Below are positions 1-9,923 of a DNA stretch of 64,000 bases, in pieces. The notes under the pieces are model-generated. The model searched no databases. It was given only the letters and a program-made list of their open reading frames with translations, and was not told the DNA's origin. Numbering within the stretch: position 1 is the first letter of the stretch; every line of letters starts with the position of its first letter. The DNA is from Caballeronia sp. TF1N1. Its GTDB lineage: Bacteria > Pseudomonadota > Gammaproteobacteria > Burkholderiales > Burkholderiaceae. The stretch is from NCBI RefSeq assembly GCF_022878925.1, contig NZ_CP084626.1, forward strand, positions 620,001 to 684,000, written 5' to 3'. A program made the translations under genes and the position numbers.

Positions 1-980
1 AATGGGCGGCGATCCACCGCAAGCACCACGCGAAGTGCGAAACCGAAGAAGATCCGCACAGCCCGCAAACGCGCGGCATCTGGAAGGTGCTGCTCGAAGG
101 CGCCGAGCTTTATCGCGTCGAAGCTAAAAACGAAGAGACCATGCGCAAGTTCAGTCACGGCACGCCGAACGACTGGCTCGAACGCAATCTCTACACGCGT
201 TATCCGATCCTCGGCATCAGCATCATGATGGTTATCGACGTCGCGCTGTTCGGCATCGTCGGTCTGTCGGTCTGGGCCGTGCAGATGATCTGGATTCCGT
301 TCTGGGCAGCCGGCGTGGTCAACGGTCTTGCGCACTGGTGGGGTTATCGCAACTTCAATTCGGCCGATGCCAGCACGAACATTTTCCCGCTCGGCATCCT
401 GATCGGCGGGGAAGAGCTGCATAACAATCACCACACGTATGCCACGTCGGCGAAGCTGTCGAACAAATGGTACGAGTTCGATATCGGCTGGCTCTATATC
501 CGCATGTTGTCGGCCGTGGGTCTCGCCAAGGTGAAGAAGGTCGCGCCCACACCGCGTCTGGCGGACAGCAAGTCGGTGCTCGACAACGACACGCTGCAAG
601 CCGTGCTCGCGAACCGCTACGAAGTGATGGCGCGCTACGGCAAGGCGCTCAAGCGCGCATACGCACAGGAACTGTCGAAGCTGAAGGAAGCCGGTGCGCG
701 CGAGAAATATCAGTTGATGCGCGGTGCGCGCAAGTGGGTCCATAAGGAAGAAGACGGTCTCGACGAGCCGCAGCGCAAGCAATTGCCGGAACTGTTCTCG
801 GACAACCAGAAGCTGCGCACGTATATCGAAATGCGCAAGGACCTGTCGGCAATGTGGGACCGCTCCAATGCGTCGCGCGAGCAACTGCTGGTGCAATTGC
901 AGGACTGGTGCCATCGTGCGGAAGAGAGCGGCATCAAGGCTTTGCAAGACTTCGCGATGCGCCTGCGACGCTACGCCTGA
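1..980 (+). CDS. Fatty acid desaturase, 3' part only
   Basis: The reading frame is open from base 3 and the start lies outside the window. The first visible residues contain a histidine box, HRKHH followed by AKCETEEDPHSP, and about 120 residues later a second box, EELHNNHHTYA. These are the second and third di-iron ligand boxes of membrane acyl-CoA/acyl-lipid desaturases of the delta-9 type. Between them is a hydrophobic stretch (about window residues 66-90) that fits the membrane hairpin. After the last box comes an unusually long, charged tail of roughly 180 residues rich in Lys, Arg and Glu, probably cytosolic and partly helical. The expected role is insertion of a double bond into membrane fatty acids. 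Family assignment is firm; substrate and regiochemistry are inferred. A strong hairpin terminator follows 35 bases after the stop. Confidence 0.9.
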   Translation, partial: WAAIHRKHHAKCETEEDPHSPQTRGIWKVLLEGAELYRVEAKNEETMRKFSHGTPNDWLERNLYTRYPILGISIMMVIDVALFGIVGLSVWAVQMIWIPFWAAGVVNGLAHWWGYRNFNSADASTNIFPLGILIGGEELHNNHHTYATSAKLSNKWYEFDIGWLYIRMLSAVGLAKVKKVAPTPRLADSKSVLDNDTLQAVLANRYEVMARYGKALKRAYAQELSKLKEAGAREKYQLMRGARKWVHKEEDGLDEPQRKQLPELFSDNQKLRTYIEMRKDLSAMWDRSNASREQLLVQLQDWCHRAEESGIKALQDFAMRLRRYA

Positions 981-1015
981 TATCGCGATATCCGTTAAAA
1001 TTTGATGACGTCACA

Positions 1016-1045
1016 AGACCCCGCTCTGGCGGGGTCTTTGTTTTT
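1016..1045 (+). terminator. Rho-independent terminator after the desaturase
   Basis: A perfect 9-bp stem (1016-1024 with 1029-1037) closes a four-base loop TCTG and is followed by a T-rich run. It lies between the desaturase stop and nadA, so the two genes are probably separate transcription units. Confidence 0.9.
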
Positions 1046-1158
1046 GGGCGGCGGATTTCGCGTTTTGTCGCGGCGCTGGGTTTGCAGCGTGGCCGGGCAG
1101 CGCATCGATACAAGTCAGCGCCGGCACGACACTCGCGCGGACACAGGAGACAGAAACA

Positions 1159-2286
1159 ATGGAAGCGATCAGGAGCGTCGAATACGACCGGCCGCATGGC
1201 CTGACGTGCGGCGTAGGCGAGGCGTGGGCACGTGTTCCCAACGCGCCGTCCGCCGAAGAGAAGCGCGAAATGAAGGCGCGAATCCGTGCGCTGTTGCATC
1301 GGGAAGAGGCGGTTTTGGTGGCGCACTATTACGTGGACTCCGAGCTCCAGGAACTCGCCGATGAAACGGGCGGTTGCGTCGCCGATTCGCTCGAAATGGC
1401 CCGTTTCGGCCGCGATCACGCCGCGAAGACACTGGTCGTCGCGGGCGTGCGTTTCATGGGCGAGACATCGAAGATCCTGAGCCCCGGCAAACGCGTGTTG
1501 ATGCCCGATCTGGACGCCACCTGCTCGCTCGACCTCGGCTGTCCGCCGGACGAATTCTCCGCTTTCTGCGATGCTCACCCGGACCGCACGGTCGTCGTGT
1601 ATGCGAACACGAGCGCCGCCGTGAAGGCGCGCGCGGACTGGATGGTCACCTCATCGATCGGACTGGAAATCGTCGCGGATCTGCACGCGCGCGGCGAGAA
1701 GATTTTGTGGGCGCCGGACCGGCATCTCGGCAACTACATCCAGAAGAAGACCGGCGCGGACATGCTCTCGTGGCAGGGTTCGTGTCTCGTGCACGACGAG
1801 TTCAAAGGCATCGAGCTGGAGCTCTTGCGCGCCGAATATCCGGACGCGAAGGTTCTCGTTCACCCGGAATCGCCGGAAGGCGTCGTGCAACTGGCGGACG
1901 TCGTCGGTTCGACCACGCAGCTGATCGATGCCGCCGTCAAGCTCGACGCAAAGCGCTTTATCGTCGCGACCGATCTCGGCATCCTGCACAAGATGCGGCT
2001 CGCGGCGCCCGGCAAAACCTTCATCGAAGCGCCGACCGCCGGCAATAGCGCCACGTGCAAGAGCTGCGCGCATTGTCCGTGGATGGCGATGAACGGCCTC
2101 GCCAATCTCGCCGATGTGCTCGAGCGCGGCCACAACGAGATTCACGTCGATGCGGCTATTGCCGGGCGCGCGCGCGTGCCGATCGACCGCATGCTCGACT
2201 TCGCCGCGCGTCACAAGAAGCCTGTGCAGGCGAGCGGCGATCTCGCGAAGGATCAAACGTTGTTCTCGAACGTGGGGCCCGCATGA
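1159..2286 (+). CDS. nadA: Quinolinate synthase NadA
   Basis: Condenses iminoaspartate (made by NadB) with dihydroxyacetone phosphate to quinolinate, the second step of de novo NAD synthesis. The protein is 375 residues, usual for the long proteobacterial form. Cysteines that would hold the oxygen-sensitive 4Fe-4S cluster are visible at about 122 ([11 protein letters not shown]), 209 ([11 protein letters not shown]) and 306 ([10 protein letters not shown], the C-x2-C-x2-C motif). The ATG at 1159 has an AGGAGA ribosome-binding sequence just upstream. The stop overlaps the nadC start as ATGA, so the two are translationally coupled. Confidence 0.97.
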   Translation: MEAIRSVEYDRPHGLTCGVGEAWARVPNAPSAEEKREMKARIRALLHREEAVLVAHYYVDSELQELADETGGCVADSLEMARFGRDHAAKTLVVAGVRFMGETSKILSPGKRVLMPDLDATCSLDLGCPPDEFSAFCDAHPDRTVVVYANTSAAVKARADWMVTSSIGLEIVADLHARGEKILWAPDRHLGNYIQKKTGADMLSWQGSCLVHDEFKGIELELLRAEYPDAKVLVHPESPEGVVQLADVVGSTTQLIDAAVKLDAKRFIVATDLGILHKMRLAAPGKTFIEAPTAGNSATCKSCAHCPWMAMNGLANLADVLERGHNEIHVDAAIAGRARVPIDRMLDFAARHKKPVQASGDLAKDQTLFSNVGPA

Positions 2287-3164
2287 CGAACCATTCGCCT
2301 TTATTTGCGGAGATCCGCGCGCAGTACGGCGAAGCGTTCGATGCCGCGCTCGCCCGCAATGTCGCCGATGCGCTCGCCGAGGACATCGGCAGCGGCGATC
2401 ATACGGGGCGTCTCGTGCCAGCAGACACACGTCGCACGGCGCGCATCATCGTGCGGGAAGAGGCGGTGCTGTGCGGCGCGCCGTGGTTCGACGAGGTGAT
2501 GCGTCGCGTCGATCCGAGCATCGAAGTCGAATGGCGGTATCGCGAAGGCGAGCGCATGACGGCGAATACGCCGGTCGTCTTGCTGCGCGGCCAGGCGCGT
2601 TCGCTTCTGACCGCCGAGCGCAACGGCCTCAATTTCCTGCAATTGCTGTCGGGCGTGGCAACGGCGACGCGCCGTTATGTCGATGCCATCGAAGGCACGC
2701 GGGCGCGCATCCTCGACACGCGCAAGACGCTGCCCGGCTTGCGGCTCGCGCAGAAGTACGCGGTGCGCGTGGGTGGCGGCGCCAATCAGCGGCTCGCGCT
2801 CTATGACGGCATTCTGATCAAGGAAAATCACATCGCGGCGGCGGGCGGCGTTGGCGCTGCAATGGACGCCGCGCTCGCGCTCGACGCAGGCGTGCCCGTT
2901 CAGATCGAAGTGGAAACGCTGGCGCAGCTTGAAACCGCGTTGGCGCATCGCGCGGAATCTGTGTTGCTCGACAACTTCACGCTCGACGCCATGCGCGAAG
3001 CCGTGCGCGTGACGGCGGGAAGGGCGCTGCTCGAAGTCTCGGGCGGCGTGAATTTCGAGACCGTGCGGGCGATTGCGGAGACGGGCGTGGACCGCGTCTC
3101 TATCGGCGCATTGACGAAGGACGTGCGGGCAACGGATTTTTCAATGCGCTTGATCGAAGAGTAA
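2283..3164 (+). CDS. nadC: Nicotinate-nucleotide pyrophosphorylase NadC
   Basis: Converts quinolinate and PRPP to nicotinate mononucleotide with release of CO2, directly downstream of NadA in the pathway. The 293-residue protein carries the conserved active-site stretch [20 protein letters not shown] (about residues 142-161), then the GILIKENH segment. The frame is open further upstream, but that part lies inside nadA; the ATG at 2283, four bases into the nadA stop, gives the family length and N-terminus ([11 protein letters not shown]). nadC ends only 19 bases before the convergent nadB stop, with no obvious hairpin between. Confidence 0.97.
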   Translation: MTNHSPLFAEIRAQYGEAFDAALARNVADALAEDIGSGDHTGRLVPADTRRTARIIVREEAVLCGAPWFDEVMRRVDPSIEVEWRYREGERMTANTPVVLLRGQARSLLTAERNGLNFLQLLSGVATATRRYVDAIEGTRARILDTRKTLPGLRLAQKYAVRVGGGANQRLALYDGILIKENHIAAAGGVGAAMDAALALDAGVPVQIEVETLAQLETALAHRAESVLLDNFTLDAMREAVRVTAGRALLEVSGGVNFETVRAIAETGVDRVSIGALTKDVRATDFSMRLIEE

Positions 3165-3183
3165 GCTTGCTGCGCGTCGACAT

Positions 3184-4782
3184 CTAAACCGCGCGCCGCC
3201 TCGCCGCCGGCGGCATCAACACTGTCGGAAGCGCTTTCGGCAAAGTCGCCGGCCAGTCGCGACTGAAGTGCAGCCCGCGGCTCTCGCGTCGCGAGCACGC
3301 GCTTTCAACGATCAGCGACGCCACATCCACGAGATTGCGCAGTTCCAGCAAATCGCGGCTGACCTTGAAGTTCGCGTAGTACTCGTGGATTTCGTCGCGC
3401 AAAAGCGCAAGCCGGTGCTGCGCGCGCGCCAGCCGCTTGTCCGTGCGCACGATGCCCACGTAATTCCACATCAGCCGCCGTAACTCGTCCCAGTTGTGCG
3501 CGACGACGACTTCTTCGTCCGGATCGGAAACGCGGCTTTCGTCCCAGTCGGGCAGCGGCGCATGGCAGCCCGCTGAATAACCTTCCGTCTCGATCGCCTC
3601 GGCCGTCGCGCGCCCGACCACCAGACATTCGAGCAGCGAGTTGCTGGCGAGCCGGTTCGCGCCATGCAGACCTGTGTACGACGTCTCGCCGACCGCATAA
3701 AGTCCCGCGCGATCCGTGCGGCCCGCGAGGTCCGTCACGACGCCGCCGCAGGTGTAATGCGCGGCGGGCACGACGGGAATCGGCTCCTTCGCGATATCGA
3801 TGCCGAATTCGCGGCAACGCGCGAGGATCGTCGGAAAATGTTCTTCGAGAAACGCGCGCGGCTGATGGCTGATGTCGAGATAGACGCAATCGATGCCGCG
3901 CTTCTTGATTTCGAAGTCGATCGCGCGCGCGACGATGTCGCGTGGTGCGAGTTCGGCGCGTTCGTCGTGCGCGGGCATGAAGCGCGTGCCGTCGGGCAGA
4001 CGCAGTACGCCGCCTTCGCCGCGCACGGCCTCGGAGATCAGGAACGACTTGGCGTATGGATGGAACAGGCAAGTCGGATGAAACTGGATGAACTCCATGT
4101 TGGCGACGCGGCAGCCCGCGCGCCACGCCATCGCGATGCCGTCGCCGGTGGCCGTGTCGGGATTCGTCGTGTAGAGATAAACCTTGCCCGCGCCGCCTGT
4201 GGCGAGCACGGTGTGCGGCGCTTGAATCGTCACGGTTCGTCCGCTCGCGAGATCCAGCGCGTAGAGACCATGACAGCGGTGCCCCGGCAAGCCGAGCCGG
4301 TCGGACGTGATCAGATCTATCGCGGTATGGTCTTCGAGAACCGTGATGTTCGGATGATTGCGCACGCGCTCGTTGAGCGTCGTGACGACTGCGTGGCCGG
4401 TGGCATCCGCGGCATGAATGATCCGCCGATGGCTATGGCCGCCTTCGCGCGTCAGATGGAAGCCGAGTTCCGCGGAGACATCGCGCGTGAAGGGCACGCC
4501 TTCCTCGATCAGCCATTCGATTGCCGCGCGCCCGTTTTCGACGATGAAACGCGTCGCCGCTTCGTCGCAAAGTCCGGCGCCCGCGACGAGCGTATCGCGC
4601 ACGTGATTGTCGATGCTGTCCGCCGAATCCAGCACGGCCGCGATGCCGCCTTGCGCCCAGTCGCTCGCGCCGACACTCACCGCACGCTTGGCGATGATCG
4701 CGACGCGCCGCGTTTCGGCCAGGTTCAACGCCACGCTCAAGCCTGCGAGCCCGCTTCCCACGATCGCTACATCGAAATTCAT
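3184..4782 (-). CDS. nadB: L-aspartate oxidase NadB
   Basis: FAD-dependent oxidase that makes iminoaspartate from L-aspartate and feeds NadA. The 532-residue protein starts with an FAD-binding Rossmann motif ([16 protein letters not shown]), has the [16 protein letters not shown] segment of the aspartate oxidase/fumarate reductase family, and the late flavin motif [15 protein letters not shown]. The C-terminal helical domain is present. It faces nadAC convergently, so all three NAD genes sit together but in two transcription units. The length is normal, with no sign of damage. Confidence 0.97.
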   Translation of the reverse strand: MNFDVAIVGSGLAGLSVALNLAETRRVAIIAKRAVSVGASDWAQGGIAAVLDSADSIDNHVRDTLVAGAGLCDEAATRFIVENGRAAIEWLIEEGVPFTRDVSAELGFHLTREGGHSHRRIIHAADATGHAVVTTLNERVRNHPNITVLEDHTAIDLITSDRLGLPGHRCHGLYALDLASGRTVTIQAPHTVLATGGAGKVYLYTTNPDTATGDGIAMAWRAGCRVANMEFIQFHPTCLFHPYAKSFLISEAVRGEGGVLRLPDGTRFMPAHDERAELAPRDIVARAIDFEIKKRGIDCVYLDISHQPRAFLEEHFPTILARCREFGIDIAKEPIPVVPAAHYTCGGVVTDLAGRTDRAGLYAVGETSYTGLHGANRLASNSLLECLVVGRATAEAIETEGYSAGCHAPLPDWDESRVSDPDEEVVVAHNWDELRRLMWNYVGIVRTDKRLARAQHRLALLRDEIHEYYANFKVSRDLLELRNLVDVASLIVESACSRRESRGLHFSRDWPATLPKALPTVLMPPAARRRAV

Positions 4783-4915
4783 GCTGCTCGATCTCCGTCT
4801 ATGTGCTTTTTATGACTGCAAGCCGGCAAGCATAACGCGCTCGCCACCCAACCGGCACGGATAACCCGCGCGCGAACGTGTGAAAGCGAAAGAAGAAAAA
4901 TCGCGCGCACAAACA

Positions 4916-4941
4916 AAAAGCCCCGCGTGTGCGGGGCTTTT
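4916..4941 (-). terminator. Bidirectional hairpin terminator after rpmG
   Basis: An 11-bp perfect stem (4916-4926 with 4931-4941) around GTGT, flanked by A-rich sequence on the left and T-rich on the right. It lies 33 bases past the rpmG stop and can terminate minus-strand rpmBG transcripts. Confidence 0.85.
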
Positions 4942-4973
4942 CGTGTCTTTGTCAGGCTCTCAATATCAAGCGC

Positions 4974-5141
4974 TTACTTGATCTTGGTTTCCTTGTACTC
5001 AACGTGCTTGCGGACGACGGGATCGAACTTCTTGATCAGCATCTTTTCCGGCATGTTGCGTTTGTTCTTGGTCGTCGTGTAGAAGTGACCCGTACCTGCG
5101 GTCGATTCCAGCTTGATCTTGTCGCGTGCGCCCTTGGCCAT
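4974..5141 (-). CDS. rpmG: 50S ribosomal protein L33
   Basis: A 55-residue, strongly basic protein beginning [20 protein letters not shown] and ending [11 protein letters not shown], the typical bacterial L33. It belongs to the large ribosomal subunit near the E site. It lacks the four-cysteine zinc knuckle, so it is the zinc-independent form. It lies 11 bases downstream of rpmB, the standard rpmB-rpmG pair, with AAGGAGC just before the ATG. Confidence 0.97.
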
Positions 5142-5152
5142 GTGCGTGCTCC

Positions 5153-5386
5153 TTAGATTTCACCGCGTGCGCGCAGGTCTGCGAGCACGGCGTCAATACC
5201 GTTCTTGTCGATCAGGCGCAGGCCGGCGTTCGAGACGCGCAGACGCACCCAGCGGTTTTCGCTTTCAACGAAGAAACGGCGGTTCTGCAGGTTCGGCAGG
5301 AAACGGCGCTTGGTCTTGTTGTTTGCGTGGGAAACGTTGTTGCCCGACATCGGGCCTTTCCCAGTTACTTGGCATACGCGTGCCAT
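5153..5386 (-). CDS. rpmB: 50S ribosomal protein L28
   Basis: A 77-residue protein with the L28 hallmark [20 protein letters not shown] and the [20 protein letters not shown] segment, full length. It is a large-subunit protein cotranscribed with rpmG. A good sigma-70-type promoter lies about 170 bases upstream at 5560-5589. Confidence 0.98.
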
Positions 5387-5559
5387 GAGGACACTCCTAA
5401 AACACGTTGAGTCCGGAAGTCAAACGCTCGATTTTGGGGGAATCCCGCAATCGATACCTCAAATTCGCCCGATTGCCTTGAACGGGGAGTTGGCAGCACG
5501 GTTATGCCAATGAGGACGACGTAAGCCCGAAACAGGTGGGTTGAGAAAACGAATCGTGG

Positions 5560-5589
5560 ATTCTAGCAGGAAAAACGTAGCAATATCAA
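5560..5589 (-). promoter_or_regulatory. Sigma-70-type promoter for rpmBG
   Basis: On the minus strand TTGATA (5584-5589) and TAGAAT (5560-5565) are separated by 18 bases, close to the consensus -35/-10 pair. The position, upstream of rpmB and running away from radC, fits a strong ribosomal-protein promoter with a leader of about 165 bases. Confidence 0.65.
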
Positions 5590-5636
5590 GCCCGTTCGTC
5601 CTTATCTTAGTCAGCCTCGGCTGCTTCGGGTCAAAT

Positions 5637-5674
5637 CTAAAGCCAGCCCTCACGCCTAAAGCCAGCCCTCACGC
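5637..5674. repeat. 19-bp perfect tandem duplication at the radC 3' end
   Basis: The unit CTAAAGCCAGCCCTCACGC occurs twice with no mismatch (5637-5655 and 5656-5674). Read on the minus strand it encodes the last five residues of RadC and its stop codon, so the gene end is copied once beyond itself. Confidence 0.95.
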
Positions 5675-6402
5675 GCGAAAGAAAAAATTTCATTGCCCGC
5701 GACCACCATGTGATCGAGCAATTTCACGTCGATGAGATTCAGCGCGTCTTGCAGCGTGCGGGTGAGCTTCTTGTCGTTCGCGCTAGGCTCCACGCCGCCA
5801 GACGGATGATTATGCGCCACGATCAGCCCCGCCGCGTTCAGATGCAAGGCACGCTTCACGATCTCGCGCGGATACACCGCCACCCGCGTGAGCGAGCCGC
5901 TCGCTTCCACGTGCGCATCGATCAGTTGATGCCGCGCATCGAGATAGATGCACAGGAAAAGTTCGTTGGGCTGAGTGCCGATTCTCAGGCGCAGAAAGTC
6001 TTCCACCGCGCCCGGCGAGTTCAGCAGCATGCGTTCGCGCGCCTTCTCGATGAGCGCCCGTCGACACAGTTCCGACACGGCCAAAAGCGTGGCCGCGCGC
6101 GCCTCGCCGACGCCGCGCTCTTCCTGGAGCTGAAGCGCGGACGCGTCGAGCACGCCGCGAATCGAGCCAAAGCGCCGCAGCAGCGCACGCGCCACATCGA
6201 CTGCCGTTTTGCCCGGCAATCCTGTGCGCAAAAATACGGCGAGCAACGCGGCGTCGCTCAACGAGTCGCCGCCGGACTGCAACAGACGCTCGCGCGGCTT
6301 GTCCGTCTTGTCCCACTGGGAAATTGGCAGAACGGAAACGGGCTTCGGCAGCGCGGGGCCGGCTTCCATTTCACGCATCAGAATCTCAAAATTGGCGGAC
6401 AT
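5656..6402 (-). CDS. radC: RadC-family JAB/MPN-domain protein
   Basis: A 248-residue RadC-type protein. The N-terminal half has helix-hairpin-helix-like features ([20 protein letters not shown], and later [16 protein letters not shown]). The C-terminal half is the JAB/MPN fold with metal-binding motif [19 protein letters not shown]. The family was named for DNA repair, but that role is doubtful and the biochemical activity is unsettled. The frame is open to 6453. I chose the ATG at 6402 because GGGGAAGGA directly precedes it, whereas the earlier ATGs have no ribosome-binding sequence. The stop codon region is tandemly duplicated. Confidence 0.92.
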   Translation of the reverse strand: MSANFEILMREMEAGPALPKPVSVLPISQWDKTDKPRERLLQSGGDSLSDAALLAVFLRTGLPGKTAVDVARALLRRFGSIRGVLDASALQLQEERGVGEARAATLLAVSELCRRALIEKARERMLLNSPGAVEDFLRLRIGTQPNELFLCIYLDARHQLIDAHVEASGSLTRVAVYPREIVKRALHLNAAGLIVAHNHPSGGVEPSANDKKLTRTLQDALNLIDVKLLDHMVVAGNEIFSFAREGWL

Positions 6403-6596
6403 TCCTTCCCCTGAGGCCATCTTAAGGCTGTATTTTTGCGAGATACACCGCACCTACGCCGCTCGAGCGAAGCGCGGCGCTTCCCAACTCTGTCTTACAA
6501 TAGCGGTTTCGGCGCGCGCTCCGCCCCGCCACGCGGCCCGAAGTATCGCGCCAGGCGCACGTCCCGCTTCCGACTGAACCGTCACAGCCAATACTC

Positions 6597-7052
6597 ATGA
6601 GCATCATCGATATCTCCGAGGTGAAACCCGGTTCGCATGTCACGCTTCATTACCGGCTCGCACTGGCCGATGGCGCCGACATCGTCAACACGTTCACCGA
6701 CAAGCCCGCGACCCTCCTGCTCGGCGCAGGCCAACTCGCGCCGCCACTGGAAGAGATTCTGCTGGGAATGAAGGTCGGCCACCATTCGACCTTTCAGCTA
6801 ACGCCGGAGCAAGCGTTCGGGCCGCGCAATCCGGAGCTCGTGCAGCGCGTGTCGCTCGCGACGCTGCGCGAAAACAGCATGATCGGTGAGGATTTTTCTC
6901 CCGGCGATCTCGTCGAATTCAACGCGCCCAACGGTGGGCGCTACGCGGGCGTGCTCAAGGAAGTGGGCGAGACGTCGGCGCTTTTCGACTTCAATCACCC
7001 GCTCGCCGGCCAGTCGCTGGCCTTCGAAGTGAAAATCATCGGAATTCTGTAG
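6597..7052 (+). CDS. fkpB: FKBP-type peptidyl-prolyl cis-trans isomerase, SlpA/FkpB-like
   Basis: A 151-residue small FKBP-type isomerase. It begins with the SlpA pattern [20 protein letters not shown], followed by the inserted-in-flap segment around [14 protein letters not shown] and a closing strand [15 protein letters not shown]. Such proteins speed proline isomerization and act as chaperones in the cytosol. The stop is two bases before the ispH start, the same fkpB-ispH arrangement found in many proteobacteria, so the two are cotranscribed. A TACAAT hexamer at 6496-6501 could be the -10 element, but I see no good -35. Confidence 0.92.
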   Translation: MSIIDISEVKPGSHVTLHYRLALADGADIVNTFTDKPATLLLGAGQLAPPLEEILLGMKVGHHSTFQLTPEQAFGPRNPELVQRVSLATLRENSMIGEDFSPGDLVEFNAPNGGRYAGVLKEVGETSALFDFNHPLAGQSLAFEVKIIGIL

Positions 7053-7054
7053 CC

Positions 7055-8023
7055 ATGAGCCTGACTGAAAGCCTCAACGAGATCGATACCGACGTCGAGA
7101 TCCTGCTCGCGCAGCCGCGCGGGTTTTGCGCCGGCGTGGATCGCGCGATCGAGATCGTCGAGCGGGCCATTAAGCTGTTCGGCGCGCCCATCTACGTGCG
7201 GCATGAAATCGTCCACAACGCCTACGTGGTGTCGGACCTGCGCAAGAAGGGCGCCATTTTTATCGAGGAACTGGACGACGTGCCCGAAGGCGCCACGCTT
7301 ATTTTCAGCGCGCACGGCGTGTCGAAAGCGGTGCGCGGCGAAGCCGAAGCGCGCGGTTTGCGCGTGTTCGACGCCACGTGTCCGCTCGTGACCAAGGTGC
7401 ACATGGAAGTCGCGAAAATGCGCCAGGAAGGCTTCGACATCGTGATGATCGGCCACAAGGGCCATCCGGAAGTCGAAGGCACGATGGGCCAGTCGGGCGA
7501 GGGCATGCATCTCGTCGAAGATATCGAAGACGTCCTGAAGCTCGATCTGCCCAATCCTGACCGCATTGCCTATGTCACGCAGACAACCCTGTCCGTCGAC
7601 GACGCCTTCGCCATTATCGACGCGTTGAAGACCAAGTATCCGGCCATCAAGGAGCCGAAGAAGCAGGACATCTGCTACGCGACGCAGAACCGTCAGGACG
7701 CGGTTAAGTTTCTCGCGCCGCAATGCGACGTGGTGATCGTCGTGGGCAGCCCGAACAGTTCGAATTCGAGCCGTCTGCGCGAAGTGGCCGAGAAGCGCGG
7801 CATCCCGGCCTATATGGTCGATTCGCCGACGCAGATCGATCCGCGCTGGGTGGAAGGCAAGAAGCGTATCGGCGTGACGGCGGGCGCATCGGCGCCGGAA
7901 GTGCTCGCGCAGGCGGTAATCGCCCGTTTGCGTGAGCTCGGTGTGCGCAATGTGCGTTCGCTCGAGGGAATCGAGGAAACCATCGCGTTTCCGCTGCCGC
8001 GCGGGCTGACCTTGCCGCAATGA
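7055..8023 (+). CDS. ispH: 4-Hydroxy-3-methylbut-2-enyl diphosphate reductase IspH
   Basis: Last enzyme of the MEP pathway: reduces HMBPP to IPP and DMAPP, using an iron-sulfur cluster. The 322-residue protein has the three cluster cysteines at about 25 ([12 protein letters not shown]), 109 ([12 protein letters not shown]) and 207 ([12 protein letters not shown]). It also has the conserved substrate-site segments [23 protein letters not shown] and [11 protein letters not shown]. Length is standard. It closes the fkpB-ispH operon and is followed 17 bases later by a strong terminator. Confidence 0.98.
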   Translation: MSLTESLNEIDTDVEILLAQPRGFCAGVDRAIEIVERAIKLFGAPIYVRHEIVHNAYVVSDLRKKGAIFIEELDDVPEGATLIFSAHGVSKAVRGEAEARGLRVFDATCPLVTKVHMEVAKMRQEGFDIVMIGHKGHPEVEGTMGQSGEGMHLVEDIEDVLKLDLPNPDRIAYVTQTTLSVDDAFAIIDALKTKYPAIKEPKKQDICYATQNRQDAVKFLAPQCDVVIVVGSPNSSNSSRLREVAEKRGIPAYMVDSPTQIDPRWVEGKKRIGVTAGASAPEVLAQAVIARLRELGVRNVRSLEGIEETIAFPLPRGLTLPQ

Positions 8024-8040
8024 GTTAGATAGTTCTTTCG

Positions 8041-8067
8041 AAAAAGCGCCTACGGGCGCTTTTTTTC
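8041..8067 (+). terminator. Rho-independent terminator after ispH
   Basis: A 10-bp stem (8041-8050 with 8055-8064), loop TACG, followed by a T run. Confidence 0.92.
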
Positions 8068-8439
8068 GTTTCGCGTGGACGCTTTTGCTCAAGAACGGAA
8101 CTACTTGGGCCGACATAAGACCCAAGCGGCAAGCACTATTTTGGGGTGACTTTTGTTCGGTGAGAATTTAAGGGTTTCCCCTCGCTGCAAAGGCACAAAC
8201 GTCAACGCTTCGACGCGCCGAATAAACCCGTTCCCGTTATGGTGCAACTGCTGCACAAAAACGAATCGCAACCCGGTTGCGACTTGCGCGGAAAATCGTC
8301 AAAAAAAACGGGTTGCAATGCTGGAAAACCCCGCCACACAAGAATATTGCTCGTCTCATATTTAGCGTTACAATGCGCCCGTCTTGGGCTCGGAGGGGTC
8401 TCTCGGCAACGGTTTTGAAAGGCGCAGGAGACCTATTTG
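8068..8439 (+). promoter_or_regulatory. Leader region of the LIV transporter binding-protein gene
   Basis: This 370-bp stretch has no convincing gene. It contains a perfect inverted repeat TCGCAAC-CCG-GTTGCGA (8266-8282), a second one GTGCA-N5-TGCAC (8242-8256), and a further half site GGTTGCAA at 8311-8318. A promoter-like pair TTGCTC (8347-8352) and TACAAT (8369-8374), 16 bases apart, stands about 65 bases before the start codon. The repeats upstream of it could be operators for amino-acid-responsive control. The promoter is a reasonable match; the operator role is inference. Confidence 0.45.
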
Positions 8440-9669
8440 ATGCGATTCAAGTTTGCTTACGCCGTGTCCATCGCGGCTGCGGTTGCAATGGCAACCGCAT
8501 GCGGCAAGAAGGGCGAGGGCGAAGCGAGCGCACCGGCATCGGCGGCGAGCGCGGTGTCCGCACCTGCCGCAGCGTCGGCCGCGGCAGCCCCCGCCGCGAG
8601 CGAAGCAATGGTCGTCAAAATTGGTCACGCCGCGCCGCTTACCGGATTGCAGGCACATCTCGGCCGGGACAATGAAAACGGCGCGCGACTCGCACTCGAA
8701 GAGATCAGCGCGCAGGGTTTGACAATCGACGGGCGCTCCATTCGCCTCGAACTCGACAGCCAGGACGATGCAGCCGATCCGCGCGTGGGCACCGAAGCCG
8801 CGCAGCGTCTCGTCGACGACCATGTGGTCGCGGTGATCGGCCACATGAACTCCGGCGTGTCGATTCCGGCTTCGAAGATTTACAGCGATGCGGGCATCGC
8901 GCAAATTTCGCCGTCGACGACCAATCCCGAATACACGAAGCAAGGCTACAAGACGACGTTTCGCGTCGTGGCGACCGACGCGCTGCAAGGCCCCGTGCTC
9001 GCCAATTACGCGATCAAGACGCTGCACGCGAAGAGAATCGTGGTGGTCGACGACGCCAGCGCCTACGGCCGCGGCCTTGCCGATGAATTCTCGAAGACGG
9101 CGCAGGCCGGCGGCGCGAAGCTCGCCGCCCGGGAAGCCACGAGCGAAAAGGCGCGCAACTTCAAGGCGATCCTCACGAAGATCAAACGCATCCAGCCGGA
9201 TGTCGTGATGTACGGCGGCATGGACGTAACGGGCGGGCCATTCGCGAAGGAAGCGGCGGCGCTCGGCATCAAGGCGAAGATTCTGGCGGGCGACGGAGTC
9301 TGCACCGGCAAGCTCGTGGAACTTGCGGGCGACGCCGTACAGAACATCGTCTGCTCGGAAGCGGGGCTCGCGCTTTCGAAGATGGATAAGGGCGCCGACT
9401 TCGCGCAGAAGTACGAAGCGCGCTTTCATGCGCCGGTCCAGATTTATGCGCCGTTCACGTACGACGCGATGTACGTGATCGTCGATGCCATGAAGCGCGC
9501 CAATTCAATCGAAGCGCCCAAGGTGCTCGCGGCGATCGCCACGACGGACTTTAACGGTCTGACCGGGCATATCGCATTCGACGACAAAGGCGACCTCAAG
9601 GCGGGCGCCATCACGCTCTACGAGTTCAAGGACAAAAGGAAGGACGTGCTGGACGTAGTCAAGCAGTAA
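8440..9669 (+). CDS. Branched-chain amino acid ABC transporter, periplasmic binding lipoprotein
   Basis: A 409-residue type I periplasmic binding protein (LivJ/LivK family). The signal peptide ends in ATAC at about residue 22, a plausible lipobox, followed by an Ala/Ser-rich linker, so it is probably membrane-anchored. The mature domain starts at VVKIGHAAPLTGLQAHLGRD and has the family segments DDHVVAVIGHMNSGVSIPAS and DDASAYGRGLADEF. It would deliver leucine, isoleucine, valine or related amino acids to LivHM. AGGAG stands nine bases before the ATG at 8440; a TTG three bases earlier is also possible. It lies 254 bases upstream of livH, perhaps to allow higher expression than the membrane components. 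The exact ligand cannot be read from sequence. Confidence 0.92.
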   Translation: MRFKFAYAVSIAAAVAMATACGKKGEGEASAPASAASAVSAPAAASAAAAPAASEAMVVKIGHAAPLTGLQAHLGRDNENGARLALEEISAQGLTIDGRSIRLELDSQDDAADPRVGTEAAQRLVDDHVVAVIGHMNSGVSIPASKIYSDAGIAQISPSTTNPEYTKQGYKTTFRVVATDALQGPVLANYAIKTLHAKRIVVVDDASAYGRGLADEFSKTAQAGGAKLAAREATSEKARNFKAILTKIKRIQPDVVMYGGMDVTGGPFAKEAAALGIKAKILAGDGVCTGKLVELAGDAVQNIVCSEAGLALSKMDKGADFAQKYEARFHAPVQIYAPFTYDAMYVIVDAMKRANSIEAPKVLAAIATTDFNGLTGHIAFDDKGDLKAGAITLYEFKDKRKDVLDVVKQ

Positions 9670-9923
9670 GCGAGATGTGTGAAAGCGGCGTCGCGCGTTG
9701 AGCGCCGTTCTCATGGCTTCGTGGCAGTGGATGGGAGTAAGACTTCCGTGAAAACCGTTCGGAGACGTTTGCAGCCAGATCCGGCAGCAGGCGGGACCCG
9801 GGCGATTAACCTTACCGGTTTTTTTAATCAGTACGCGCAGTGCTGCTCCAGATTTCGCTTCACATCGGTTTATCGGCCGGTGATAAAGACGTAATCCGGT
9901 CGCACGGGGCTAAGGAGCGTTAT

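Noticed and set aside
2055..2282. A 76-residue N-terminal extension of NadC
   Set aside because: It lies inside nadA in another frame and is low-complexity Arg-rich. The ATG at 2283, coupled to the nadA stop, fits the family.
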